From assembly GCF_900156025.1 (NCBI RefSeq), contig NZ_FTMO01000001.1, positions 682,001 through 746,000 on the forward strand: DNA of 64,000 nt, written 5' to 3'. Position numbers and translations under genes: made by a program. The stretch's first letter is position 1. Each line of letters begins with the position of its first letter. This stretch comes from Allobosea sp. TND4EK4 (GTDB lineage: Bacteria; Pseudomonadota; Alphaproteobacteria; Rhizobiales; Beijerinckiaceae). The notes below the pieces were generated by a model. It did not search any database, was not told where the DNA came from, and saw only the letters and a list, made by a program, of their open reading frames with translations. This document shows positions 16,715 through 25,254 of the stretch, piece by piece.

Positions 16715-18127
16715 TTACGCCTGCGGCACCACCGCACCCGGATTCATGATGCCCTGCGGGTCGAGCGTGCGCTTGATCGCGCGCATCAGGTCGAGTTCGA
16801 CCGGGTCCTTAACGCCCGGCAGCAGGTCGCGCTTGAGGCGGCCGATGCCGTGCTCGGCGGAGATCGAGCCGTGCATCTCGGCGACGATGGCGTGGACGGC
16901 CTCGTTCATCTCGCTCCAGCGGCCGAGAAAGGCGGCCTTGTCGGCACCGACGGGCTGGCTGACGTTGAAATGGATGTTGCCGTCACCGAGATGGCCGAAG
17001 GGCACGGGCCGGCAGCCCGGCACCATCGCCTCGACCGCCGCGATGGCGCGGGCGAGGAACTCCGGCGTCGCATGGACCGGCACCGAGACATCGTGCTTGA
17101 TCGAACCGCCCTCATGGGTCTGCACCTCGGAGAGCATTTCGCGCAGCTTCCAGAAATCGGCGCGCTGGGTCAGCGAGCCGGCGAGAGCGGCGTCTGTGAC
17201 GGTGCCCTGCTCCAACGCCTCGCCGAGGAAGGCCTCGACATGCTCGTCGAGCCCGGCGCTCTGTTGGGCCGAGACCTCCATCAGCACATACCAGGGGGAG
17301 GATTCCGACAGCGGGTCGCGTGCGCCGGAAGCGTGGCGCAGGACGAAATCCAGGCCGATGCGCGGCATCAGCTCGAAAGTCGTCAGAGTGCCGCCGGCGC
17401 CGGCCTTGGCTGCGTTGAGCAGATCGAGCGCCGCCTGCGGGCTCGGCACGGCAAGGAAGGCGGTGGCGCGCGCCGCCGGCAGCGGGAAGAGCTTCAGCAC
17501 AGCGGCGGTGATGATCCCGAGCGTGCCCTCGGCCCCGATGAACAGGTCCTTGAGGTCGTAGCCGGTGTTGTCCTTGCGGAGCTGGCGCAGCCCGTTCCAG
17601 ATGCGGCCATCCGGCAGCACGACCTCCAGCCCCATGCAGAGCTCGCGGGCATTGCCATAGGCGAGCACCGCCGTACCGCCGGCATTGGTCGAGAGATTGC
17701 CGCCGATGGTGCAGGAGCCTTCGGAAGCGAGCGAGAGCGGAAAGAGCCGGCCCGCGGCCTCGGCCGCATCCTGCGCGCGCTTCAGCGTCACGCCCGCCTC
17801 GACGATCATCGTGTCTCCGTTGGTATCGACGGCACGGACCTTGTCGAGGCGCTGGAGCGAAAGCACGATCTCCTCGCCCTGCGCGATCGGGATCTGCCCA
17901 CCGACGAGGCCGGTATTGCCGCCTTGCGGCACCAGCCGCGTGCCGGTCTCGGCCGCAAGCTTCACCAGTTCCGCCACCTCTGCGGTCGAGCCGGGCCGGA
18001 CGATGGCCTGGGCCTTGCCACGGAACAGATCGCGCCACTCCTTCAGATAGGGCACCATGGCGTCGGCATCGGTGACGACGTTCTTTTCGCCGACGATGGC
18101 GGCCATGCGATCGAGAATCGTGCTCAT
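16715..18127 (-). CDS. FAD-binding D-2-hydroxyacid dehydrogenase (GlcD / D-lactate / D-2-hydroxyglutarate type)
   Basis: This 470-residue flavoprotein of the VAO/PCMH family has an FAD-binding N-half ('LVPQGGNTGLVGGQIPI', 'IGGNLSTNAGGTAVLAYGN', 'NTGYDLKDLFIGAEGTLGI') and a C-half with the metal/substrate motif 'PVPFGHLGDGNIHFNV' and 'ISAEHGIGRLKRDLL'. Relatives oxidise D-lactate, glycolate or D-2-hydroxyglutarate and pass electrons to quinone, cytochrome or ETF. The single-subunit form without GlcE/GlcF neighbours favours a D-lactate or D-2-hydroxyglutarate enzyme. It follows the RNA methyltransferase gene with a 15-bp gap, so the two are probably cotranscribed. Confidence 0.88.
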   Translation of the reverse strand: MSTILDRMAAIVGEKNVVTDADAMVPYLKEWRDLFRGKAQAIVRPGSTAEVAELVKLAAETGTRLVPQGGNTGLVGGQIPIAQGEEIVLSLQRLDKVRAVDTNGDTMIVEAGVTLKRAQDAAEAAGRLFPLSLASEGSCTIGGNLSTNAGGTAVLAYGNARELCMGLEVVLPDGRIWNGLRQLRKDNTGYDLKDLFIGAEGTLGIITAAVLKLFPLPAARATAFLAVPSPQAALDLLNAAKAGAGGTLTTFELMPRIGLDFVLRHASGARDPLSESSPWYVLMEVSAQQSAGLDEHVEAFLGEALEQGTVTDAALAGSLTQRADFWKLREMLSEVQTHEGGSIKHDVSVPVHATPEFLARAIAAVEAMVPGCRPVPFGHLGDGNIHFNVSQPVGADKAAFLGRWSEMNEAVHAIVAEMHGSISAEHGIGRLKRDLLPGVKDPVELDLMRAIKRTLDPQGIMNPGAVVPQA

Positions 18128-18142
18128 CCTGAAGCTCTGTCC

Positions 18143-19381
18143 TCAGCCCTTCCTGCCCCGCCGGAACACGCCGACGAGCTCGACATGGGCTGAATAGCGG
18201 AACTGGTCGACCGGCGTCACGCCCTCCAGCGCATAACCGCCCGCGATCAGCGTCGCAGCGTCGCGGGCGAAGCTGGCGACGTCGCAGGAGACGTAGATGA
18301 CGTCCTTCACCTTGGAGGCGGCCAGTCGCTTCACCTGCGCCTCCGCGCCGGCGCGCGGCGGATCGAGCACCACGACGTCGAAGACATTGAGTTCGTGTTC
18401 GAGGAGCGGGCGGCGAAAGAGGTCGCGCGTTTCGGTCGCGATCGCTTTCAGGCCCTGCGTCGCACCGAAGCCGCGCGCGAGCGCCAGCATCGCGGCTTTG
18501 TCGCTCTCGACGGCGAGAACCTGCATGCGTTCGGCGAGGCGAAAGCTGAAGGGGCCGCAGCCGGCGAAGAGATCGGCCGCGCGCTTGCCCTTGGGCAGCG
18601 CCGCCAGCACCAGCCCGGCCAGCGTCTCCTCGCCCAGCGCCGTCGCCTGCAGGAAGCCGCCGGGCGACGGCGCGACCAGCGCCTTGCCCATATGCTGCTG
18701 CGGCGCGCGCCGCTCGACGACGATCTCACCATGGTTGGAGAGACGGGCGAGATCGAGCCGCTCAGCCAGCACGGTCAGCGCCAGCCTCGCCTTGTCGCCG
18801 AGCGGGCCGTGGCCGCGCAGATCGACATCGAGCCCGGCTTCGGAGGCGGTGACCTGGATATCGAGGGGTTTATTGGCGCTGCCGAGCCGGTTCGCCAGCA
18901 TCTGCGCCACGGCCGGTGCGCGTGCCAGCCCCGGCACCAGGACCGGGCAGGCCTCGACCTCGATCAGGTCATGCGTTCGCGCTGCCATGAAGCCGACGAT
19001 CATCTGCTCCCCTTGGAGGCGGGCATGGAAGGTCACGCGACGGCGGCCCGCGCCATGAGCGTCGACCACCTCCGCGACCGGCGCCTCGATGCCGGCACGC
19101 GCCAGCGCGGTGACGACCTGCTGGCGCTTCCATTCCCGATAGAGGCCGGGCGCCATGTGCTGGGCCGCGCAGCCGCCGCAGCGGGTAAAAAGCGGGCAGA
19201 TCGCGGCGATCCGCGATTCGGAGGGCGCGATGATCTCGACGAGGTGGCCGCGCTCGCCATCGACGACGGCGCGCACGGTCTCGCCCGGCAGGGCGAAGGG
19301 AATGAAGACACTGCCGGGAGGCGACGCGACGATGCCGTCGCCGCGCTGACCGAGGCGTTCGACGACGAGAATTTCGTTCAT
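18143..19381 (-). CDS. RlmD/TrmA-family RNA (uracil-C5) methyltransferase with Fe-S cluster
   Basis: This 412-residue enzyme has an N-terminal TRAM domain ('ILVVERLGQRGDGI'), a [4Fe-4S] site CPLFTRCGGC (C-x5-C-x2-C) with a likely fourth Cys in 'EVEACPVLVP', the SAM motif 'RAADLFAGCGPFSFRLAE', 'VVLDPPRAG' and the nucleophile Cys in 'VIYVSCDVASFARD'. Such enzymes make 5-methyluridine in rRNA (RlmD, RlmC) or tRNA (TrmA); the Fe-S site points to the RlmC/RlmD side. The start ATG 19381 begins at the TRAM domain. A 53-codon upstream extension shows no conservation. Confidence 0.9.
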   Translation of the reverse strand: MNEILVVERLGQRGDGIVASPPGSVFIPFALPGETVRAVVDGERGHLVEIIAPSESRIAAICPLFTRCGGCAAQHMAPGLYREWKRQQVVTALARAGIEAPVAEVVDAHGAGRRRVTFHARLQGEQMIVGFMAARTHDLIEVEACPVLVPGLARAPAVAQMLANRLGSANKPLDIQVTASEAGLDVDLRGHGPLGDKARLALTVLAERLDLARLSNHGEIVVERRAPQQHMGKALVAPSPGGFLQATALGEETLAGLVLAALPKGKRAADLFAGCGPFSFRLAERMQVLAVESDKAAMLALARGFGATQGLKAIATETRDLFRRPLLEHELNVFDVVVLDPPRAGAEAQVKRLAASKVKDVIYVSCDVASFARDAATLIAGGYALEGVTPVDQFRYSAHVELVGVFRRGRKG

Positions 19382-19521
19382 GGCGAGCTTCGGAGAAGAA
19401 CCTTCTCCGGCCTGCGGCTTGGCGACTGGCATTGTTCCGAACTCGGGCTTCGGCCCGCTTGCGTGATGATCTCGGCGAGGCTTTCGCCTATCAGGTTGAG
19501 GAGACATTGGGAAATCCGGAC

Positions 19522-20586
19522 ATGACCATCCGCCAGGCACACGGCATCAGGGACGGCGTCGTCGACGCAATCGGCCATACGCCGCTGATCAAGTTGAAGC
19601 AGGCTTCGGAAGCGACGGGCTGCACCATCCTCGGCAAGGCCGAATTCATGAACCCCGGCCAGTCGGTGAAGGACCGCGCCGCGCTCGCCATCATCCGCGA
19701 CGCCGAGGCGAAGGGGCTGCTCAAGCCCGGCGGCGTCATCGTCGAGGGCACGGCGGGCAATACCGGCATCGGGCTGGCGCTCGTCGGCAATGCGCTGGGC
19801 TATCGCTGCGTGATCGTGATCCCGAACACGCAGAGCCAGGAGAAGAAGGACATGCTGCGGCTCGCCGGCGCGACGCTGGTCGAGGTGCCGCCGGCCCCTT
19901 ATGCCAACCCGAACAATTACGTGAAGGTCTCAGGCCGCCTGGCCGAGGCCTTGGCGAAGACCGAGCCGAACGGCGCCATCTGGGCCAACCAGTTCGACAA
20001 CACCGCGAACCGACAGGGCCATATCGAGACGACCGGACCCGAGATCTGGGAGCAGACGGAGGGCAAGGTCGACGGCTTCATCTGCGCTGTGGGCTCGGGC
20101 GGTACGCTCGCCGGCGTCGCCATGGCGCTGAAGGCGCGCAATCCCAAGGTGACGATCGGGCTGGCCGATCCGATGGGCGCGGCGCTCTATTCCTTCTACA
20201 CCGAGGGCGTGCTGAAATCCGAAGGTTCGTCGATCACCGAGGGCATCGGCCAGGGCCGGATCACCGCCAATCTCGAAGGCCTGAGTGTCGGCGCCGCCTT
20301 CCGGATTCCTGATGCGGAAGCCGTGGAGGTCGTCTTCGACCTGCTGGAACATGAAGGCCTGTGCCTCGGCGGCTCCTCGGGCGTGAACGTGGCCGGCGCG
20401 ATCCGACTGGCGAAGCAGCTGGGGCCCGGCCACACCATCGTGACCATTCTCTGCGACTACGGCACGCGGTACCAGTCCAAGCTGTTCAACCCGGACTTCC
20501 TGCGCTCGAAGAACCTGCCGGTGCCGGGCTGGCTGGAGCGGGACGATGCCACGCTCCAGCAGATTGCGACGAGGGTGATGGGTTGA
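19522..20586 (+). CDS. cysK: Cysteine synthase A (O-acetylserine sulfhydrylase)
   Basis: This 354-residue PLP enzyme joins sulfide to O-acetyl-L-serine to make cysteine. The PLP lysine is in 'NPGQSVKDRAA', the substrate loop is 'EGTAGNTGIGLALVGNALG' (TAGNT in place of TSGNT), and the phosphate-binding glycine loop is 'AVGSGGTLAGVA'. The C-terminal 'LCDYGTRYQSKLFNPDFL' is typical of the longer CysK group shared with fungi. The start ATG 19522 is divergent from the methyltransferase gene across 140 bp. Downstream it converges with the symporter gene, with a type A repeat between them. Confidence 0.93.
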   Translation: MTIRQAHGIRDGVVDAIGHTPLIKLKQASEATGCTILGKAEFMNPGQSVKDRAALAIIRDAEAKGLLKPGGVIVEGTAGNTGIGLALVGNALGYRCVIVIPNTQSQEKKDMLRLAGATLVEVPPAPYANPNNYVKVSGRLAEALAKTEPNGAIWANQFDNTANRQGHIETTGPEIWEQTEGKVDGFICAVGSGGTLAGVAMALKARNPKVTIGLADPMGAALYSFYTEGVLKSEGSSITEGIGQGRITANLEGLSVGAAFRIPDAEAVEVVFDLLEHEGLCLGGSSGVNVAGAIRLAKQLGPGHTIVTILCDYGTRYQSKLFNPDFLRSKNLPVPGWLERDDATLQQIATRVMG

Positions 20587-20608
20587 GCGCCAGGCGATGG
20601 TGACCGCT

Positions 20609-20701
20609 CGTCATTCTCGAACTTGACCCGAGAATCCCGCTGAAGCGCGGCGCGAGAGCCTCCGTCGCCGAAAGATGCTCGGGTCAAGCCCGAGCATGAC
20701 G
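20609..20701. repeat. Intergenic two-hairpin repeat, type A, copy 3
   Basis: The left arm CGTCATTCTCGAACTTGACC... (to about 20636) and the right arm GATGCTCGGGTCAAGCCCG... (20674-20701) are both intact. The right arm's perfect stem is ATGCTCGGG/CCCGAGCAT. It lies between two convergent genes (cysK and the symporter), where it could act as a bidirectional mRNA end. Confidence 0.88.
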
Positions 20702-20713
20702 CCGGTTTCAACC

Positions 20714-22078
20714 TCAGGCCGCCTTCGCCGCTCCATCGATCACCTCGATATCGCCGGCACGGTCATATTGCGCCTGGTCGAGCAGGCCGCGGCGCTTGGC
20801 GACGATGGTCGGGATCAGCGCCTGTCCGGCGACATTCACCGCCGTGCGGCCCATGTCGAGGATCGGGTCGATCGCGAGCAACAGGCCGACGCCGGCCAGC
20901 GGCAGGCCGAGCGTCGACAGCGTCAGCGTCAGCATCACCGTGGCGCCGGTCAGGCCGGTCGTCGCGGCCGAACCGATGACCGAGACGAAGGCGATCAGGA
21001 CATATTCCTGGATACCGAGCGGCACGCCGTAGAACTGCGCGACGAAGATCGCCGAGATCGCCGGATAGATGGCCGCGCAGCCATCCATCTTGGTGGTCGC
21101 GCCAAGCGGAACGGCGAAGGCGGCGTATTCGCGCGGCACGCCGAGGCTCTTTTCGGTGACGGCCTCGGTCACCGGCAGGGTGCCGATCGAGGAGCGCGAG
21201 ACGAAGCCGAGCTGGATAGCCGGCCAGGCGCCCGCGAAGAAACGCATCGGCGACAGGCCATGCAGCAGCAGCAGCGCCGGGTAGACCACCAGCAGCACGA
21301 TGGCGAGCCCGATATAGATGGCGATCGCGTACCAGGAGAGCTGCTGCAGCGTCTGCCAGCCATACTGCGCCACCGCATTGCCAAGCAGGCCGACCGTGCC
21401 GATCGGCGTCAGGCGGATGACCCACCACAGCACCTTGCGGACGATGGCGAGGAATGACTCGTTCAGCGCGAGGAAGGGCGTCGCCTTGTCTCCGACCTTG
21501 AGCGCGGCGACGCCGACGACGATCGAGATCACGAGCAGTTGCAGCACGTTGAAGCCGAGCCGCGTGGTGGCGGCGCCGCCATCGACCCGCGTCGTCGCCT
21601 GCAGGCCGAACATGTTGGCCGGGACGAGCCCCTTCAGGAAGTCCAGCCAGGAGCCGACATAGGCGGGCGCCCGCGCGCTCGACTCCGTCACGCCCGCATG
21701 CAGCCCGGGCTGGATCAGCAGGCCGAGCGCGATGCCGATCAGCACCGCCACGAAGGCCGTGATCGCGAACCAGAGTAGCGTCTGCCAGACCAGCGCCGCG
21801 GCATTGGAGAGCTGGCGCAGATTGCTGATCGAGGCGACGATGGCGGTGAAGATCAGCGGCGGCACCAGCGCCTGCAAGAGCTGGACGAAGATCGAGCCAA
21901 TGGTCGCGAGCGCCGTCGCCAGCCAGTTGGGCTGGCCGGCCGCGTCGGGGCCGATGTTGCGCGCGACCCAGCCGAGCGCGAGGCCGAGGACCATCGCCGC
22001 CAGAACCTGGAAACCGAAGCTGGAATAGAAGGGCTTCCGGGCGGGAGCCGCGCCGGCGGGGGCCGTTGTGGTGGTCAT
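20714..22078 (-). CDS. Dicarboxylate/amino acid:cation symporter (DAACS, GltP/DctA type)
   Basis: This 454-residue inner-membrane symporter has eight transmembrane helices plus two re-entrant loops. Family motifs are the serine-rich hairpin 'SRSSIGTLPVTEAVTE', the 'PLGATTKMDGCAAIYP' segment (canonically P-x-G-x-T-x-N-M-D-G, here K in place of N) and 'GLTGATVMLTLTLSTLGLP'. It takes up C4-dicarboxylates or acidic amino acids with Na+ or H+. The altered TKMDG motif could shift cation or substrate use, so I do not call it dctA or gltP. It is the last of three leftward transport genes. Confidence 0.9.
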   Translation of the reverse strand: MTTTTAPAGAAPARKPFYSSFGFQVLAAMVLGLALGWVARNIGPDAAGQPNWLATALATIGSIFVQLLQALVPPLIFTAIVASISNLRQLSNAAALVWQTLLWFAITAFVAVLIGIALGLLIQPGLHAGVTESSARAPAYVGSWLDFLKGLVPANMFGLQATTRVDGGAATTRLGFNVLQLLVISIVVGVAALKVGDKATPFLALNESFLAIVRKVLWWVIRLTPIGTVGLLGNAVAQYGWQTLQQLSWYAIAIYIGLAIVLLVVYPALLLLHGLSPMRFFAGAWPAIQLGFVSRSSIGTLPVTEAVTEKSLGVPREYAAFAVPLGATTKMDGCAAIYPAISAIFVAQFYGVPLGIQEYVLIAFVSVIGSAATTGLTGATVMLTLTLSTLGLPLAGVGLLLAIDPILDMGRTAVNVAGQALIPTIVAKRRGLLDQAQYDRAGDIEVIDGAAKAA

Positions 22079-22136
22079 GGGGACATTCTCTTTGAAGCGG
22101 CCGGCGCATCTCGGCAGCCGGCACGAACCTGCTGTT

Positions 22137-22166
22137 TATATAGGCATCGGCGGCCTCTCGGCGCAA
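22137..22166 (-). promoter_or_regulatory. Possible sigma70-type promoter for the symporter gene
   Basis: On the minus strand, TTGCGC (22166-22161) and TATATA (22142-22137) are separated by 18 bp, about 60 bp before the symporter start. The TATATAAAC segment stands out against GC-rich surroundings. Promoter calls by eye are weak. Confidence 0.35.
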
Positions 22167-22248
22167 AGGTCGAGGGTTTCGTTTTCAACGGCACGAGCAG
22201 CCGTATCGTTCCCCGCAGGGGGCCCCCTGGAGGTGATTATTCTCCGCT

Positions 22249-24027
22249 CTAGCGCAGCGGCCAGACAAGCAGGATCATCGGCACCGCCACCAGCAGCACG
22301 AGCAGCGAGAGAGGCGCCCCGAGGCGCGGGTAGTCGCTGAAGCGATAGCCGCCCGGCCCCATCACCAGGGTGTTGCACTGGTGGCCGATGGGCGTGAGGA
22401 AATCGCTCGCCGCGCCGAGTGCGACCGCCATCAGGAAGGCGTCGGGATTGTAGCCGAGATTGGTGGCGAAGCCCGCCCCGATGGGCGCCATGACCAGGAC
22501 GGTCGCAGCGTTGTTGAGAAAGGGCGTGACGGCCATCGCCGCCGCCATCATCAGCGCGACGGACGCCCAGCCAGGCAACCCGGCCCCGACCTGCGCGAGC
22601 CAGGCGGCGAAGACATCGGTCGCGCCGGTCGAGCGCAGGGAATCGCTTACCGGGATCAAGGCTGCCAGCATCAGCAGGATCGGGGCGTCGATGCTGGAAT
22701 AGGCCTCGCGCAGCGGCACGCAGCGGAAGGTGATCAGCGCGACAGCCGCAGCAAAGAATACCAGCGGGACCGGGGCGAGGCCGGCCGCGAGCGTGACGAC
22801 GGCCGCAAGCACGATGGCCACCGTGATCAATGCGCGCCGCGTCGAACCCAGCGAGACGGCTCGTTCGGCCAGCGGCAGCAGCGCGAGCTCGCCAAGCTTC
22901 TCTGGCAGAAGCTTCTCGTCGCCCTGGATGACGACGATGTCCCCGGCTCGGATGCGGATGTCCCGCAGGCGCTGCGAGAAGCGCTCGCCGGAGCGGCTGA
23001 TCGCGATCAGATTCACTCCGAACCGGGCATGGAGCCCGAGATCGCCCGCCGATTGGCCGATCAGTACCGAATTGGGGCCGACAATGGCCTCGCTGACGAG
23101 ATCGGGGTCGAGTGCATCGTCCTTCTGCGTCGGGCGATGGGATCCGTCGAGATCGAGCCTGCCCTCGGCGACGACGCGCTCCAGCACGTCCGCCTCGCCA
23201 CGCAGCAGCAAGGTGTCGCCCGGCTTGAGAGCGGCATCAGGCAGCGGCGCCTGGAGGCGACGCTTGTCCCGCAGGATCGCGACGATCTCGACATCGCCGC
23301 CGCCGAGCGCCTTCAGATCGGCGACGGTCTTGCCGACGAGCGCCGATGCCGCTCCGACTTCGGCCTCGGTGATGTAGTCCTTGATATCGATCGCCTGGTC
23401 GACCGAGACCGCGCCCTTGCGATTCTTGGGCAAAAGCCGGTAGCCGACCGCCAGGAAGGCGCAGCCGGCGAGCGCGACGACGATCCCCACCGGGGTGAAA
23501 TCGAACATCGAGAAGGGCTGACCGCCCAGCTCGGACCTGACGCGGGCGACGATCACGTTCGGCGAGGTGCCGACCAGAGTGACGATGCCGCCGAGCAGGG
23601 AGGCAAACGCCATCGGCATCAGAAAGACGGAGGGGGATTTTCCGCCCTTGCGCGCGAGCTGGTAGGCGATGGGCAGCATCATCGCCAGCGCCCCGATGTT
23701 CTTGATGATCGCCGACATCACCGCGACGATGACGACCAGCATGGCCACCTGCATCTGCGTCGAAGCGCGCTGCGGCATCACCTTGGCCACGAGGCGCTCG
23801 ATGACGCGCGAGCGCGCCACGGCCGAGCTCAGCACGAGCGCGCTGCCGACGATGATGACGATATCGTCCGAAAATCCCGAGAAGGCGTCCTTGCCCGGCA
23901 CGATGCCGAGCACCACACCGGCCAGCAGCGCGATCATCGCGACGATGTCGTAACGGAGCCTTCCCCACAGAAAGGCCGCCATCATCGCCATCACCAGCGA
24001 GACGGATAGAAGCTGGGGCGTCGTCAT
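22249..24027 (-). CDS. SLC13-family permease with two TrkA-C (RCK_C) domains
   Basis: This 592-residue inner-membrane transporter has N-terminal helices ('LAGVVLGIVPGKDAFSGFSD'), a 'GTSPNVIVARVRSE' hairpin, then two cytoplasmic TrkA-C regions (about residues 205-375; 'SALVGKTVADLKAL', 'SVLIGQSAGDLGLHARFGVN'), then a second membrane half ending in a 'LTPIGHQCNTLVMGPGGYRF' hairpin. Relatives carry sulfate, dicarboxylates or other anions, and the RCK_C inserts may sense a nucleotide. The substrate is not clear. It starts 39 bp after corA on the same strand. Confidence 0.9.
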   Translation of the reverse strand: MTTPQLLSVSLVMAMMAAFLWGRLRYDIVAMIALLAGVVLGIVPGKDAFSGFSDDIVIIVGSALVLSSAVARSRVIERLVAKVMPQRASTQMQVAMLVVIVAVMSAIIKNIGALAMMLPIAYQLARKGGKSPSVFLMPMAFASLLGGIVTLVGTSPNVIVARVRSELGGQPFSMFDFTPVGIVVALAGCAFLAVGYRLLPKNRKGAVSVDQAIDIKDYITEAEVGAASALVGKTVADLKALGGGDVEIVAILRDKRRLQAPLPDAALKPGDTLLLRGEADVLERVVAEGRLDLDGSHRPTQKDDALDPDLVSEAIVGPNSVLIGQSAGDLGLHARFGVNLIAISRSGERFSQRLRDIRIRAGDIVVIQGDEKLLPEKLGELALLPLAERAVSLGSTRRALITVAIVLAAVVTLAAGLAPVPLVFFAAAVALITFRCVPLREAYSSIDAPILLMLAALIPVSDSLRSTGATDVFAAWLAQVGAGLPGWASVALMMAAAMAVTPFLNNAATVLVMAPIGAGFATNLGYNPDAFLMAVALGAASDFLTPIGHQCNTLVMGPGGYRFSDYPRLGAPLSLLVLLVAVPMILLVWPLR

Positions 24028-24066
24028 GTCAGGCGTGCCACTTTCCGGCAGCAGCCCCGCTGCGCC

Positions 24067-25059
24067 TCAGAGCCATTTCTTCCAGCGGAAGAACATGTAG
24101 GGCAGCACCGCAAACACCACCATCGATGCCAGCGCCAGCGGATAACCCCACCGCCACTCCAACTCCGGCATCGCCTTGAAGTTCATGCCATAGATCGAGG
24201 CGATCAAGGTCGGCGGCATCAATGCCACGGAGACGACCGAGAACAGCTTGATGATCTTGTTCTGCTCGATCGAGACGAGCCCGAGCGTGGCGTCGAGCAT
24301 GAATTGCAGCTTGTTGGAGAGGAAGGTGGCATGCTCCTCGATGGCCTGCACGTCGCGCACGGCCGAGCGCCATTCGCCGGCGAAGGCCGCCTGCGCCTTC
24401 TTCGGACGGGTATAGGTGGTCGAGAGAAAGAGCAGGACGCGCTCGACCGAGACCATGCTCTCGCGGACGTTCGAGATGATGTGCTCGTGCTGGCCGATCT
24501 GCTGGATGACGGCCTGATAGGCGCCACCCTGCTCCACATCCTTGGCACGGCCGGCGAAGATCCGGCGCGAGGCCATGTCGATCTTGTCGCCGACGCCGCG
24601 CAGAACCTCGGCGGCGCGGTCGACGATGGCCTCGATCAGCCCATCGAGCACCGCTTCAGGCTGACTGCCGCAGCCGCCCGGCTTGGCGGCGCGGTTGAGG
24701 AAGATGGCGAAGGCCCCGGGCTCGTCGTAGCGGACGGTGACCAGCGCCTTCTCGGTGAGAATGAAGGTGACATCGGCCAGCCTCGGGACGACGCTGTCCG
24801 ACTGGCAGATGACGCGCGCCGTCATGTAGTGCGCGCCGTTCTCGGTGTAGATGATCTCGGAGGGCTCGAGATCGTGCATCTCCTCGCGCGTCGGAATCGA
24901 GATGCCGAGATGGGCCTCGAGCGCCTTGTCCTCGGCGGGTGTCGGGTTCAGCAGATCGATCCAGACCGCATCGCTCGGGAAGGGCTCGTTGGTTGCCGCC
25001 GGCTTCGCCGGACGCAGCTTGTCACCCGTGTCCGGGCAGATGCGGTGGATCGTCAGCAT
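24067..25059 (-). CDS. corA: CorA-family magnesium/divalent cation transporter
   Basis: This 330-residue protein has a long soluble N-domain, a stalk helix and two C-terminal transmembrane helices with the selectivity motif GMN in 'SIYGMNFKAMPELEW'. It ends 'MFFRWKKWL', the basic tail typical of CorA. CorA forms pentamers and takes up Mg2+ (also Co2+ or Ni2+). It is the first gene of a leftward run with the SLC13 permease and the symporter. A small perfect hairpin (25120-25137) and a type B repeat lie upstream; no known magnesium riboswitch is visible. Confidence 0.94.
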   Translation of the reverse strand: MLTIHRICPDTGDKLRPAKPAATNEPFPSDAVWIDLLNPTPAEDKALEAHLGISIPTREEMHDLEPSEIIYTENGAHYMTARVICQSDSVVPRLADVTFILTEKALVTVRYDEPGAFAIFLNRAAKPGGCGSQPEAVLDGLIEAIVDRAAEVLRGVGDKIDMASRRIFAGRAKDVEQGGAYQAVIQQIGQHEHIISNVRESMVSVERVLLFLSTTYTRPKKAQAAFAGEWRSAVRDVQAIEEHATFLSNKLQFMLDATLGLVSIEQNKIIKLFSVVSVALMPPTLIASIYGMNFKAMPELEWRWGYPLALASMVVFAVLPYMFFRWKKWL

Positions 25060-25119
25060 CGGGGCGAATCTCGCTGGGCAGCGGGCGGGCAGCGCAGGAG
25101 ACCGGTTCGGCCAACGATG

Positions 25120-25137
25120 TCAAACGGAGACGTTTGA
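25120..25137. promoter_or_regulatory. Perfect 7-bp hairpin in the corA upstream region
   Basis: TCAAACG-GAGA-CGTTTGA is a perfect stem with a GAGA tetraloop, about 60 bp before the corA start. It could be a protein operator or an RNA stem in the corA leader. No T-run follows. Confidence 0.35.
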
Positions 25138-25150
25138 AGTGGCTCGCTCC

Positions 25151-25239
25151 CCGTCATTGCGAGGAGCGAAGCGACGAAGCAATCCCGCAGGGGCAGATTC
25201 TACCTGACCTGGATTGCTTCGCCACGCTCGCAACGACGG
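25151..25239. repeat. Intergenic palindromic repeat, type B, copy 1
   Basis: The left arm reads CCGTCATTGCGAGGAGCGAA..., ending ...GAAGCAATCC. The right arm (GGATTGCTTCG...CGCAACGACGG) is its approximate reverse complement. A second copy is at 27876. This type differs from type A in sequence and arm length. It lies between the SDR gene end and the corA upstream region. Confidence 0.8.
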
Positions 25240-25254
25240 CTCAGGCGACGGCGC

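Noticed and set aside
22216..22229. CAGGGGGCCCCCTG palindrome as a terminator of the SLC13 gene
   Set aside because: The palindrome has no loop and no T-run follows, so it is not a typical terminator. It is left as an unexplained palindrome.
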